Source: Marinobacter salinisoli
Lineage (GTDB): Bacteria; Pseudomonadota; Gammaproteobacteria; Pseudomonadales; Oleiphilaceae
Length of the DNA: 64,000 bases
Assembly (NCBI RefSeq): GCF_017301335.1
Contig: NZ_CP071247.1
Span: 1,054,001 to 1,118,000 of the forward strand
Reading direction: 5' to 3'
Below the pieces are notes generated by a model. It made no database searches. It was not told the origin of the DNA and was given only the letters and a program-made list of their open reading frames with translations. Within the stretch, counting starts at the first letter, position 1; each line of letters starts with the position of its first letter. The translations under genes were made by a program, and so were the position numbers. Shown in pieces: positions 53,965 to 61,804 of the stretch.

Positions 53965-54728
53965 AGAAGATTGCAGTAGCACTGGGCCTTGTCGCGTCCA
54001 TGACCGCTTCCGTGTCGGCGGCCGATACCATCCGGCTGGGATCAGATTTCACCTATCCACCGTTCAACTACAAAGACAAAGAGCAAAACCCCACGGGCTT
54101 CGACATCGAAATTGCCGATGCCTTGTGCAAAGAGGCGCAGCTGGATTGCGAGTGGGAAACCATTTCATGGGACGGGCTGATTCCGAGCCTGTTGTCCCGG
54201 AAAATCGATGTCATCATGGCGTCCATGCGGATCACCGAAGATCGCAAAAAGCGCGTGCTGTTCACCGACCGTTACTACAAGACACCGGCACAGTTTGCCG
54301 GCCTGGCGTCCCGCTCCTTTGATATCTCCGAAGAGGGCCTGGAGGGGCTGCGTGTGGGCGTGCAGATGGGCACGATTCACGACCGCTATGTCACCGATCA
54401 GTTCGGCGATGTGGTCGATGTGGTTCGCTATCCGGGCCAGGAAGAAGTCTATAACGAGCTGGCCAATGGCCGCCTGGACCTGGTCTTTGCCAACTCCGAT
54501 CAGATCATGCTGAGCTTCCTGAACACCGAGCACGGTGAAGGCTACGAGTTCGTCGGCGAGCCAGTGACCGATAAAGAGCATGTGGGGGAAGGAACCGCGC
54601 TGGCACTGCGCCCGCGGGATGAAGAGCTGGCGCAAAAGCTGAATGCCGCGATCGCAGAGATCCGCGCCAACGGTACCTACGACGAAATCGCCTCGCGCTA
54701 CTTCAACTTCGATATCTACGGCGACTAA
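53961..54728 (+). CDS. Amino-acid periplasmic binding protein (HisJ/ArtJ-like)
   Basis: 255 residues: signal peptide MKKIAVALGLVASMTASVSA, then a PBP type 2 fold. The ligand motif is FTYPPFNYKDKEQNPTGFDIE and the family segment CEWETISWDGLIPSLLSRKID, here shown in parts. HisJ/LAO-type proteins bind basic amino acids. The gene overlaps the aminotransferase stop, yet no permease or ATPase genes follow: downstream lie a hairpin and an unrelated ferritin-like gene, so the transporter must lie elsewhere or the protein acts as a sensor. Confidence 0.88.
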   Translation: MKKIAVALGLVASMTASVSAADTIRLGSDFTYPPFNYKDKEQNPTGFDIEIADALCKEAQLDCEWETISWDGLIPSLLSRKIDVIMASMRITEDRKKRVLFTDRYYKTPAQFAGLASRSFDISEEGLEGLRVGVQMGTIHDRYVTDQFGDVVDVVRYPGQEEVYNELANGRLDLVFANSDQIMLSFLNTEHGEGYEFVGEPVTDKEHVGEGTALALRPRDEELAQKLNAAIAEIRANGTYDEIASRYFNFDIYGD

Positions 54729-54750
54729 GCCGCTGAGCGAACGTCGCCGG

Positions 54751-54769
54751 TTGGCGGCGTTCCCGCCAA
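54751..54769 (+). terminator. Hairpin after the hisC/binding-protein operon
   Basis: TTGGCGG-CGTTC-CCGCCAA, a perfect 7-bp stem 22 bases after the stop, followed by CTCTTATCTT, a weak T run. A plausible intrinsic terminator of modest strength. Confidence 0.5.
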
Positions 54770-54884
54770 CTCTTATCTTGGGTCTAGACTGTAAGTTGCC
54801 GCTTAACCCGTGCCGCACTGCTCGACCACCGCGGCCGGGTGGGCGATTCCGATTCGCTTCTGCCAACTTACACGAGGAACGGCC

Positions 54885-55172
54885 ATGTCTAACGAAGGTT
54901 ATCACGAGCCCATCTCTGAACTCTCAGACCAGACAAGAGATATGCACAGAGCGATCACCTCGCTCATGGAAGAGCTGGAAGCAGTGGATTGGTACAACCA
55001 ACGCGTGGACGCCTGCAAAAACGCCGAGTTAAAGGCGATTCTTGCGCACAATCGGGATGAAGAAAAGGAGCATGCCGCGATGGTGCTTGAATGGATTCGG
55101 CGGCAAGATCCGGATTTTGACAAGGAACTGAAAGACTACCTGTTTACCGATCAACCGATCGCCCATGACTGA
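54885..55172 (+). CDS. Encapsulated-ferritin (EncFtn)-like protein without an adjacent encapsulin
   Basis: 95-residue two-helix ferritin-like protein. The core ELEAVDWYNQRVDAC and AHNRDEEKEHAAMVLEWIRR closely follows the Rhodospirillum rubrum EncFtn. Ferroxidase ligands Glu30, Glu60 and His63 match Glu32, Glu62 and His65 there; EncFtn forms a decameric ring that oxidises Fe(II). The protein ends ...YLFTDQPIAHD and lacks the C-terminal encapsulin-targeting peptide. No encapsulin-shell gene follows. ATG 54885 follows CGAGGAAC. The upstream in-frame region to 54810 has no ribosome site. It converges on the Anbu gene. Confidence 0.9.
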   Translation: MSNEGYHEPISELSDQTRDMHRAITSLMEELEAVDWYNQRVDACKNAELKAILAHNRDEEKEHAAMVLEWIRRQDPDFDKELKDYLFTDQPIAHD

Positions 55173-55247
55173 CCCGCGCTCCGTCACGGAACCGTTGCTC
55201 AGAGCAGATCACCGTCACGGTTGAGTGAGCCCGTTATTATCCGGCGC

Positions 55248-55976
55248 CTATAGCGCCATCGGCGGTGGCGTCAGGCCGGTGAACAGATCCTGAATGCCCT
55301 GGTGCCACTGCTGACGGAGCGTCCGGAAGTACTCGCAGTTTTCCTCTACCCGGTGCATCAGGCTGGGCTGCAGTGTGCCTTTGCGGAAAATGGCGATGTC
55401 CAGCGGCATGCCGACCGACAGGTTGCTCTTCATGGTGGAGTCAAAGGAGATCAGCGCACTCTGATACGCTCTGTCCAGCGGAGTGTCGTAGGTGACGACC
55501 CGATCCAGAATGGGTTTTCCGTACTTGGATTCGCCAATCTGGAAGTAGGGTGTTTCTTCGGTGGCCTCGATGAAGTTGCCTTCCGGGTAGATGTTGAACA
55601 GCCGGTGGCCATCGCCCTGAATCTGGCCGCCCAGGACCAGCGAGCAGCTGAAATCGACATGGCTGATCTTGCCATCGGGGTTGTCCCGCTGGATGACCTC
55701 GCGCATGGTCTGGCCCACCAGTTCCGCCGCTTCGAACATGGATTCGGCATTGAGAATATTGGGCTCGTTGGTTCCCGCCCGGCGCTCCAGCAGTTTTACC
55801 ACGCTCTGGCTGGTGGCCAGATTGCCGGCCGACAGCAACACCAGTGACCGCTCGCCCAGCTTCTCGAACAGGTGCATCTTGCGAAAGGTGGCAATGTGAT
55901 CAAAGCCGGCATTGGTACGGGTGTCGGAGGCAAACACCAGTCCTTCGTCCAGCCGCATCGCTACGCAATAGGTCAT
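55248..55976 (-). CDS. Anbu (ancestral beta-subunit) proteasome-type peptidase
   Basis: 242-residue proteasome-fold protein. After Met removal, Thr2 (MTYCVAMRLDEGLVFASDTR) would be the N-terminal nucleophile as in HslV and 20S beta subunits. SDTRTNAG and FRKMHLFEKLGERSLVLLSAGN support the Anbu/BPH subfamily, which assembles as helical or ring multimers. AGGAG precedes the ATG. It sits 95 bases after the transglutaminase-like gene, downstream of alpha-E and ATP-grasp genes: the standard Anbu operon. Its physiological substrate is not established. Confidence 0.88.
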   Translation of the reverse strand: MTYCVAMRLDEGLVFASDTRTNAGFDHIATFRKMHLFEKLGERSLVLLSAGNLATSQSVVKLLERRAGTNEPNILNAESMFEAAELVGQTMREVIQRDNPDGKISHVDFSCSLVLGGQIQGDGHRLFNIYPEGNFIEATEETPYFQIGESKYGKPILDRVVTYDTPLDRAYQSALISFDSTMKSNLSVGMPLDIAIFRKGTLQPSLMHRVEENCEYFRTLRQQWHQGIQDLFTGLTPPPMAL

Positions 55977-56071
55977 TCGGTACTCCTGAGCAGGCGCTGA
56001 TTATCGGGCGTAATCTAACCACAAGTATGGACGAAGTGTGAGTGTTTTCTTTCGCCTGCTCGGCAACGGGA

Positions 56072-56854
56072 TCACTGCCCGTTTGTTCGTGTTACCCGGG
56101 CCAGGGTTTCCATGCGTTCGGTACCGCCCCCGGTGCGCACGCCGCGTACCGGCGCCGCGTCCTGGTAGTCCAGCCCCACCGCCAGTTTGATGTGGCTTTC
56201 CGCCACGTTCAGGGTATTGACGACATCAAAGGTGTGCCAGTTGCTGCCAATCCAGGCTTCGGCCCAGGCGTGGGTGGCGACGTGGTCATCGTCTGCCGCG
56301 TGTATGTAACCGCTTACATAGCGCGCCGGTACGCCGATATGGCGGCAACAGGCAATAAACACGTGGGTGTGGTCCTGGCAGACGCCCTCTTTCTGCTGGA
56401 AAGCTTCCCGGGCGGTGTGGGTGACGGTGGTGGCCCCGGGGGTAAAGGTGATGTGGTCGCGGAGGTGATTCATCAGCTTGATCAGGCTGCGCTTGTTGGG
56501 CGAGTACTCATTGGCGAAGGCCTTGAGTGCATCATCGGCCTCGGTCAGGTCGGTCTGACGCAGAAATACCTGGGGCGGGAAGGGCGAGTCGTCCCTGGTC
56601 AGCGGTTTGCCGGTCAGGTCTACCACGCCTTCGGCGGTCAGGGTGATTTCCGGTGCCGCGTTGGTCAGGGTCATGACCGTCACCAGGTTGCCGAAACCGT
56701 CCACCATCTGGCTGGTTTCGCCCGGCGTGTTCAGCTTCCAGTCGTGAATGCGCTGCTGCGGTGTGGTGCGTGGGGTCAGCCGGATGTACTGAATGCTGTC
56801 CTCGATGGGCGACTCGTAGGTGTAACGGGTCTCGTGGCGAATCGACAGTCTCAT
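56072..56854 (-). CDS. Transglutaminase-like (TGc) peptidase of the Anbu operon
   Basis: 260-residue protein with an N-terminal beta domain (MRLSIRHETRYTYESPIED) and a TGc papain-like domain. Catalytic triad Cys159 (EGVCQDHTHVF), His195 (ATHAWAEAW) and Asp210 (WHTFDVVN). Such proteins cleave or transfer peptide or amide bonds. It overlaps the alpha-E gene at one base and precedes Anbu, so it works with those proteins. Confidence 0.92.
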   Translation of the reverse strand: MRLSIRHETRYTYESPIEDSIQYIRLTPRTTPQQRIHDWKLNTPGETSQMVDGFGNLVTVMTLTNAAPEITLTAEGVVDLTGKPLTRDDSPFPPQVFLRQTDLTEADDALKAFANEYSPNKRSLIKLMNHLRDHITFTPGATTVTHTAREAFQQKEGVCQDHTHVFIACCRHIGVPARYVSGYIHAADDDHVATHAWAEAWIGSNWHTFDVVNTLNVAESHIKLAVGLDYQDAAPVRGVRTGGGTERMETLARVTRTNGQ

Positions 56855-57792
56855 TATTTGCCTCCCATGAAGTCGTGCCGGATCTGTTCGGTGATGCCCT
56901 CAATCCGCTCGAGGAAGTCCACCAGATACTCGTGCAGCCCCCGTTCAGCGATGTAGTCCCGGTCGCCGTAGCGAATGTTGGCGTACAGGCTGGATGAGAG
57001 CCGGCGAGAGCGGCGACCGGTTTCACCCTCGATTTCTTCCAGCAGGCTGGCGATTTCCTGCAGGCAGCTGCGCAGTGAGCGGGGGAGATCCGGGTTCAGA
57101 ACCAGCAACTCGGCAACGTTCATCGGCTCCAGTTCGTGGCCGTAGGTGTTCTGATAGGCCTCGAAGGCGGCCAGCGAGTGCAGTACCGCTGTCCATTCGA
57201 AAAACGACTGGGTGGAGTTCTCGTCCATGGATTTCATCGCCATGACGTAGCGGATATCCAGTACCCGGGCAGTGGTGTCGGCCCGCTCGATGAAGGTGCC
57301 AAGCCGCAGGAAGTGGAACGCATCGTTGCGCAGCAGGGTACCGTAGGCCGCGCCCCGGAACATGTGGGAGCGTTCCCGGATCCAGTCGAATACCTGGCTG
57401 GCGTTGGATTCGGTAATGCCCTGCTTGCGCAGGTCTTTCATGTCCAGCCAGGCCTGGTTGATGCTTTCCCACACATCGGCGGACAGGTTGCCGCGAACGT
57501 GCAGGGCGTTGTCGCGGGCACCGCGGATCATGCTGTAAAGGCTGGCGTGGTGGCGGTCATCCAGCACCAGGAAATCCAGCAGGTTCTGCGGGGTGATTTC
57601 GGAATGGTACTCGTAGAACGTTTCTGTAGCACCGGTGACCAGCAAGGGCACCGAGAGCTGTTCCACCCGGTCTTCAGGCACATCAATCAGCGCCATGGTC
57701 AGGCTCATGTCCAGCAGGCGGGCCTGGCTCTCGGCGCGCTCCAGGTATCTGGCCATCCAAAACAGGCTGAATGCAGCGCGACTCAGCATCAT
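56854..57792 (-). CDS. Alpha-E domain protein
   Basis: 312-residue all-helical alpha-E protein (MLSRAAFSLFWMARYLERAE; DVPEDRVEQLS; IRGARDNALHVRGNLSADVW; LRNDAFHFLRLGTFIERADTT). Function unknown, but always found with the circularly permuted ATP-grasp and TGc-like proteins. It overlaps the ATP-grasp gene by 4 bases upstream and shares one base with the TGc gene downstream. Confidence 0.92.
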   Translation of the reverse strand: MMLSRAAFSLFWMARYLERAESQARLLDMSLTMALIDVPEDRVEQLSVPLLVTGATETFYEYHSEITPQNLLDFLVLDDRHHASLYSMIRGARDNALHVRGNLSADVWESINQAWLDMKDLRKQGITESNASQVFDWIRERSHMFRGAAYGTLLRNDAFHFLRLGTFIERADTTARVLDIRYVMAMKSMDENSTQSFFEWTAVLHSLAAFEAYQNTYGHELEPMNVAELLVLNPDLPRSLRSCLQEIASLLEEIEGETGRRSRRLSSSLYANIRYGDRDYIAERGLHEYLVDFLERIEGITEQIRHDFMGGK

Positions 57793-59219
57793 AGGTCGTC
57801 CTCCAGTACCCAGGTGTCTTTGGTGCCGCCACCCTGCGACGAGTTCACCACCAGCGAACCCTGCTTCAGGGCAACCCGGGTCAGCCCGCCCGGTACCATC
57901 TGGATTTTCTTGCCAGACAGCACAAACGGCCGCAGGTCCAGGTGCCGTGGCGCCACGCCCTCATCCACAAACGTCGGGCAGGTGGAGAGGCTCAGCGTGG
58001 GCTGGGCAATGTAGTCGTCCGGGCGTGCCTTGAGCAGGCTGCGGAATTGGGCGATTTCCTTCTGGCTGGCCTTGGGGCCAATCAGCATGCCGTAACCACC
58101 GGCACCCTGGGCTTCTTTCACCACCAGTTCGTCCAGATGGTCCAGCACATACTGCAGATCTTTCGGTTTGCGGCACTGCCAGGTAGGAACGTTCTTCAGA
58201 ATGGGCTCTTCGTCCAGATAGAAACGGATCATGTCTGGCACATAGGGGTAGATGGACTTGTCGTCGGCAACCCCGGTGCCCATGGCGTTGGTCAGCACCA
58301 CGTTACCGGTGCGGTATGCGGAGTACAGACCGGGCACGCCGAGCATGGATTGGGGGTTGCCGGCCAGCGGATCGAGGAAATCGTCGTCGATCCGGCGGTA
58401 GATCACGTCCACCTGCTGCGGGCCAACGGTGGTTTTCATGAAGACCTTGTTCTGATGGACGAACAGGTCCGCGCCCTCTACCAGTTCCACGCCCATTTGG
58501 CGGGCCAGGAAGGCATGTTCGAAATAGGCGCTGTTGAAGCGCCCCGGGGTCAGCACCACGACGGTTGGGTCCGGCTTGAGGGATGCGGCCCGAAGCGTTT
58601 CACCCAGCAGGTTCGGATAGTGGTCGATCGGTGCCACCGGGCTGTGGGCGAACAGCTCCGGGAACAGACGCATCATCATGCGCCGGTTTTCCAGCATATA
58701 AGAGACCCCGCTGGGGCACCGCAGGTTGTCCTCCAGCACATAAAAGTCGCCGTCGCTGTGGCGAATCAGGTCAATGCCGGCGATGTGGCAGTACAGGTTG
58801 CGGGGCAGCTTCAGTGCCTGCATGCCGGGCTGGTACTGGGGGTTGGCAAACACCTGCTCGGCACTGATCACCCCGGCTTTGACGATGTCGAAATCGTGGT
58901 AGATGTCGAACAGGAATTTGTTCAGCGCGTTGACCCGCTGGCGCAGGCCGGCCTGCAGTTTGTGCCAGTCGCTGGCCGAGATCACCCGGGGAATCAGGTC
59001 GAACGGGATCAGCCGGTCGGCACCCTGCTCTTCACCATAGACGTTGAAGGTGATGCCCAGACGCTGGAACAGCACATTGGCTTCCCGGCGTTTCTCGGCG
59101 ATCAGATTTTCGTCGGATTTCTCAAGCCACTGCTCCAGCATGCGGCAGTGAGGGCGTACTTTATTGTTCTCGTCGAACAACTCGTCATACAGACCGGGGC
59201 CCGGTGTCTGGATATGCAT
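57789..59219 (-). CDS. Circularly permuted type 2 ATP-grasp protein
   Basis: 476-residue enzyme of the circularly permuted ATP-grasp (DUF404/DUF407) class, predicted to form amide or peptide bonds using ATP. Segments include VYGEEQGADRLIPFDLIPRVI, GIDLIRHSDGDFYVLEDNLRCPSGVSYMLENRR, shown in parts, and TNAMGTGVADDKSIYPYVPD. Metal/ATP-binding acidic residues lie in VLEDNLRCPSG. AAGGAG lies 10 bases before the ATG. It opens the four-gene operon ATP-grasp, alpha-E, TGc, Anbu. Confidence 0.92.
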   Translation of the reverse strand: MHIQTPGPGLYDELFDENNKVRPHCRMLEQWLEKSDENLIAEKRREANVLFQRLGITFNVYGEEQGADRLIPFDLIPRVISASDWHKLQAGLRQRVNALNKFLFDIYHDFDIVKAGVISAEQVFANPQYQPGMQALKLPRNLYCHIAGIDLIRHSDGDFYVLEDNLRCPSGVSYMLENRRMMMRLFPELFAHSPVAPIDHYPNLLGETLRAASLKPDPTVVVLTPGRFNSAYFEHAFLARQMGVELVEGADLFVHQNKVFMKTTVGPQQVDVIYRRIDDDFLDPLAGNPQSMLGVPGLYSAYRTGNVVLTNAMGTGVADDKSIYPYVPDMIRFYLDEEPILKNVPTWQCRKPKDLQYVLDHLDELVVKEAQGAGGYGMLIGPKASQKEIAQFRSLLKARPDDYIAQPTLSLSTCPTFVDEGVAPRHLDLRPFVLSGKKIQMVPGGLTRVALKQGSLVVNSSQGGGTKDTWVLEDDL

Positions 59220-59387
59220 GATTCCGCTCGTCTCCTTCGACGGTGTTCGTTTGTTTCCTCCGTACCAACGGACGAATATCGGGATAAAACAGGCAAATGC
59301 CGCGCCAGTTGGGACAATTTTTTCTTTTAAGACATCAGATTAAGAAAACACGACGTTGTGAAGGCTGTCAATTGACTCCGCAAACGA

Positions 59388-59415
59388 GAACAGGCGATCC
59401 GAAGATCGCCTGTTC
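59388..59415 (-). terminator. Perfect hairpin downstream of amt
   Basis: GAACAGGCGATC-CGAA-GATCGCCTGTTC, perfect 12-bp stem and 4-base loop, 23 bases beyond the amt stop on the minus strand. It is followed on that strand by TCGTTTGC, a weak T run. It separates amt from the divergent-oriented Anbu operon start. Confidence 0.7.
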
Positions 59416-59437
59416 AGTGTTCGCGGCCGGTGCCGGC

Positions 59438-60646
59438 TTATTCGAACGAGGTTGCACCAATTCGGTGAATGCTTACGTCCGCGCCTTTGAACTCCTCTTC
59501 TTCGGTCAGTCGCAGGCCAGACACAGCATTGACGATGCCGTAGACAATCAGACCGCCCACGAACGCCACCAACACACCGGCCACCGATCCGATGATCTGG
59601 GACATCAGGCTGACGCCACCGAGGCCACCCAGGGCTTCCTGGCCGAAGATGCCGCAGGCGATGGCACCCCAGACCCCGCACACACCGTGCAGCGGCCAGA
59701 CACCCAGTACGTCGTCCAGGCGTTCGATCTTGTCCTGTGCCCACTCGAACAGATAGACGAAGATGGCGCCGGCGATACCGCCGGTGATCAGCGCGCCCAC
59801 CGGATGCATCAGGTCAGAACCGGCACACACGGCAACCAGGCCCGCCAGTGGCCCGTTATGGATAAAGCCCGGGTCCTTGCGGCCAACCACCATCGCGACC
59901 AGCACGCCACCGACCATTGCCATCAGGCTGTTGACGGCCACCAGGCCGCTGATGCCGTCGAGAGTCTGGGCGGACATCACGTTGAAGCCGAACCAGCCCA
60001 CAGTCAGGATCCAGGCGCCCAGCGCCAGGAAGGGGATGTTGGACGGTGCGAAGGCGACAACACGACCGTTGCGATAGCGGCCGGAACGGGCGCCCAGCAA
60101 CAGAACCGCGGCCAGGGCAATCCAGCCACCAACGGCGTGCACCACAACGGAACCGGCAAAATCGTGGAAAGATGCACCAAACTGGTTCTCCAGCCAGCTC
60201 TGGAAACCGTAGTTGCCGTTCCAGATCAGGCCTTCAAAGAACGGATACACAAAGGCGACGATCAGACCGGAGGCAATCAGCATGGGGTAGAACCGGGCGC
60301 GCTCGGCAATGCCGCCGGAGACAATCGCGGGGATCGCGGCGGCGAAGGTCATCAGGAAGAAGAACTTTACCAGCTCGTAGCCGTTGCCGGCGGTCAGTTC
60401 GCCGGCGCCGGTCATAAAATGGCTGCCGTAAGCAATGTAATAGCCGATGAAGAAATAGGCGACGGCGGAGATGCCGAAGTCGGTCATGATCTTGACCAGC
60501 GCGTTAACCTGGTTCTTGTGCCGCACGGTACCAACTTCGAGGAAGGCAAAGCCGGCGTGCATGGCCAGTACCATGATGGCACCGATAAGGATGAACAGCG
60601 TGTTGGCGCTTTCGGTCAGGGTGTGTACTGCACTCGCGATGTCCAC
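59438..60646 (-). CDS. amt: Ammonium transporter Amt
   Basis: 402-residue Amt/Rh channel, 11 helices. The twin pore histidines are His170 (VVVHAVGG) and His320 (PLHGVCG), conserved for ammonia conduction. Family motif DDVLGVWPLHGVCGVWG and DFAGSVVVHAVGGW are clear. No signal peptide is evident; the N-terminus begins within helix 1. No glnK neighbour is seen. A sigma-54 promoter and NtrC-like sites upstream (60715-60853) make nitrogen-limitation control likely. Confidence 0.94.
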   Translation of the reverse strand: MDIASAVHTLTESANTLFILIGAIMVLAMHAGFAFLEVGTVRHKNQVNALVKIMTDFGISAVAYFFIGYYIAYGSHFMTGAGELTAGNGYELVKFFFLMTFAAAIPAIVSGGIAERARFYPMLIASGLIVAFVYPFFEGLIWNGNYGFQSWLENQFGASFHDFAGSVVVHAVGGWIALAAVLLLGARSGRYRNGRVVAFAPSNIPFLALGAWILTVGWFGFNVMSAQTLDGISGLVAVNSLMAMVGGVLVAMVVGRKDPGFIHNGPLAGLVAVCAGSDLMHPVGALITGGIAGAIFVYLFEWAQDKIERLDDVLGVWPLHGVCGVWGAIACGIFGQEALGGLGGVSLMSQIIGSVAGVLVAFVGGLIVYGIVNAVSGLRLTEEEEFKGADVSIHRIGATSFE

Positions 60647-60714
60647 GGTTTTTCGCTCCTGATGTGAGTTCGGGCCTCTTCCGGGCCGTTTTATGCTTTT
60701 GTAGAGTGCATGGA

Positions 60715-60730
60715 AGCAATATGTGTTCCA
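60715..60730 (-). promoter_or_regulatory. Sigma-54 promoter of amt
   Basis: Minus strand TGGAAC-ACATA-TTGCT against TGGCAC-N5-TTGCW: one mismatch in the -24 box, and exact GG-N10-GC spacing. It lies about 70 bases upstream of the amt ATG. Sigma-54 control of amt is common in proteobacteria. Confidence 0.7.
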
Positions 60731-60806
60731 AAATGATGCATATCTACCGGTGGTGGGCGATTGGGGTGAGCGGTGGTGGTCGTTGAGCGTGAAAGGCGAG
60801 AATTAA

Positions 60807-60853
60807 TGCACCCATATGATGCAGGAGGTTGTAATCTGCACCAAAGTGGATCG
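60807..60853. promoter_or_regulatory. NtrC-like enhancer sites upstream of amt
   Basis: Site 1 (60807-60823): TGCACCCATATGATGCA, one mismatch from the TGCAC-N7-GTGCA consensus. Site 2 (60837-60853) starts TGCACCAAAGTGG, a left half-site, exactly 30 bases (three helical turns) away. They sit ~80-120 bases upstream of the sigma-54 promoter, the normal enhancer distance. Site 2 also overlaps the intergenic end of the motB-like gene. Confidence 0.55.
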
Positions 60854-60854
60854 A

Positions 60855-61802
60855 TTACCAGGTAAGTGGCGATCGGGCCTCGTCGCGATTTTCCGCAGCC
60901 GGCAGAGGCTGAATGTCGATCACCGCGTTTTCCTTTGCCGATTCGGCTTCAATCAGTTCACGCAGCTCCAGTTCGCGCTCTTGCAGCGGGCCGGAAAGGT
61001 CGACAATGATTTCGACGCGCCGGTTCTTGGCGCGGTTGTCTGCAGAGGTGTTGGGTACCCGGGGCCGGGTGTCGGCCAGGCCTTTGACCGCCAGACGCGT
61101 CGGTTCGACGTCTTCCGTCGCCAGCAGCACATTGGCCACGGCCGCCGCCCGGGCGGCAGACAGATCCCAGTTGCTGTAAAAACGGGAGGTGCGGATGGGG
61201 ACGTCGTCGGTGTGCCCCTCCACCATCAGGTCGCCGGGCATCTTGGCCAGCACAGTGGCCATGTCCAGCAGCAGACCCTCGAATTCCCAGGTCAGCTGTG
61301 CCGAACCGGAGGCAAAGGAGCCTTTCTCTTCCACCCGGATAACGATGCGGCGCTGGTCCTGCGCCACGTTTACCCGGCCCTCGGCGATGGGGTCCTCAAG
61401 AATGGCGAGTACGCTGCGGGTTTTTTGGTCCAGGTCTTGCTGAATGGCCGCTGCAACGGCCTTTTCGGTCGCGCTTTCGGTAGGGCTCTTGAGGGTTTGC
61501 AGTTCCGGCGCTTCCTCGGTGGTGGTCTGGCGAACCTGATTCACTACCGTGGGCTCGGGTTGGGCCGGCGAGAACTTGTCGAAAATGGGGCTGGTGCCCT
61601 TGGGAATCTCCAGCGCTTCGACATCGCGCTGGACGCCAAAGGCCTTGGCCATTTCGCCGGCGATTTGCTTGAACTTGTGTGCATCGATCTCGGAAAACGA
61701 CAGCAGCAGCACGAAAAAGCACATCAGCAGGGACATCAGGTCCGCAAAAGTGACGACCCAGGCAGGAATGCCGGGTTTTTCCTCTTCAGGCAGATCATCC
61801 AT
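60855..61802 (-). CDS. pomB: Flagellar motor stator protein, PomB/MotB family
   Basis: 315-residue stator subunit. N-terminal helix with the ion-binding Asp21: VTFADLMSLLMCFFVLLLSF, the PomB-type wording with the Cys before the hydrophobic run, suggesting sodium coupling. Then a periplasmic linker and OmpA-like peptidoglycan-binding domain (about 165-285): VEGHTDDVPI, SNWDLSAARAAAVANVLL and NRRVEIIVDL. Follows pomA by 2 bases. Sodium specificity is an inference from sequence similarity. Confidence 0.92.
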   Translation of the reverse strand: MDDLPEEEKPGIPAWVVTFADLMSLLMCFFVLLLSFSEIDAHKFKQIAGEMAKAFGVQRDVEALEIPKGTSPIFDKFSPAQPEPTVVNQVRQTTTEEAPELQTLKSPTESATEKAVAAAIQQDLDQKTRSVLAILEDPIAEGRVNVAQDQRRIVIRVEEKGSFASGSAQLTWEFEGLLLDMATVLAKMPGDLMVEGHTDDVPIRTSRFYSNWDLSAARAAAVANVLLATEDVEPTRLAVKGLADTRPRVPNTSADNRAKNRRVEIIVDLSGPLQERELELRELIEAESAKENAVIDIQPLPAAENRDEARSPLTW

Positions 61803-61804
61803 GG

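Noticed and set aside
57942..60667. Long plus-strand open frames antisense to the ATP-grasp and amt genes
   Set aside because: The minus-strand genes carry family motifs and ribosome sites; the antisense frames have neither.
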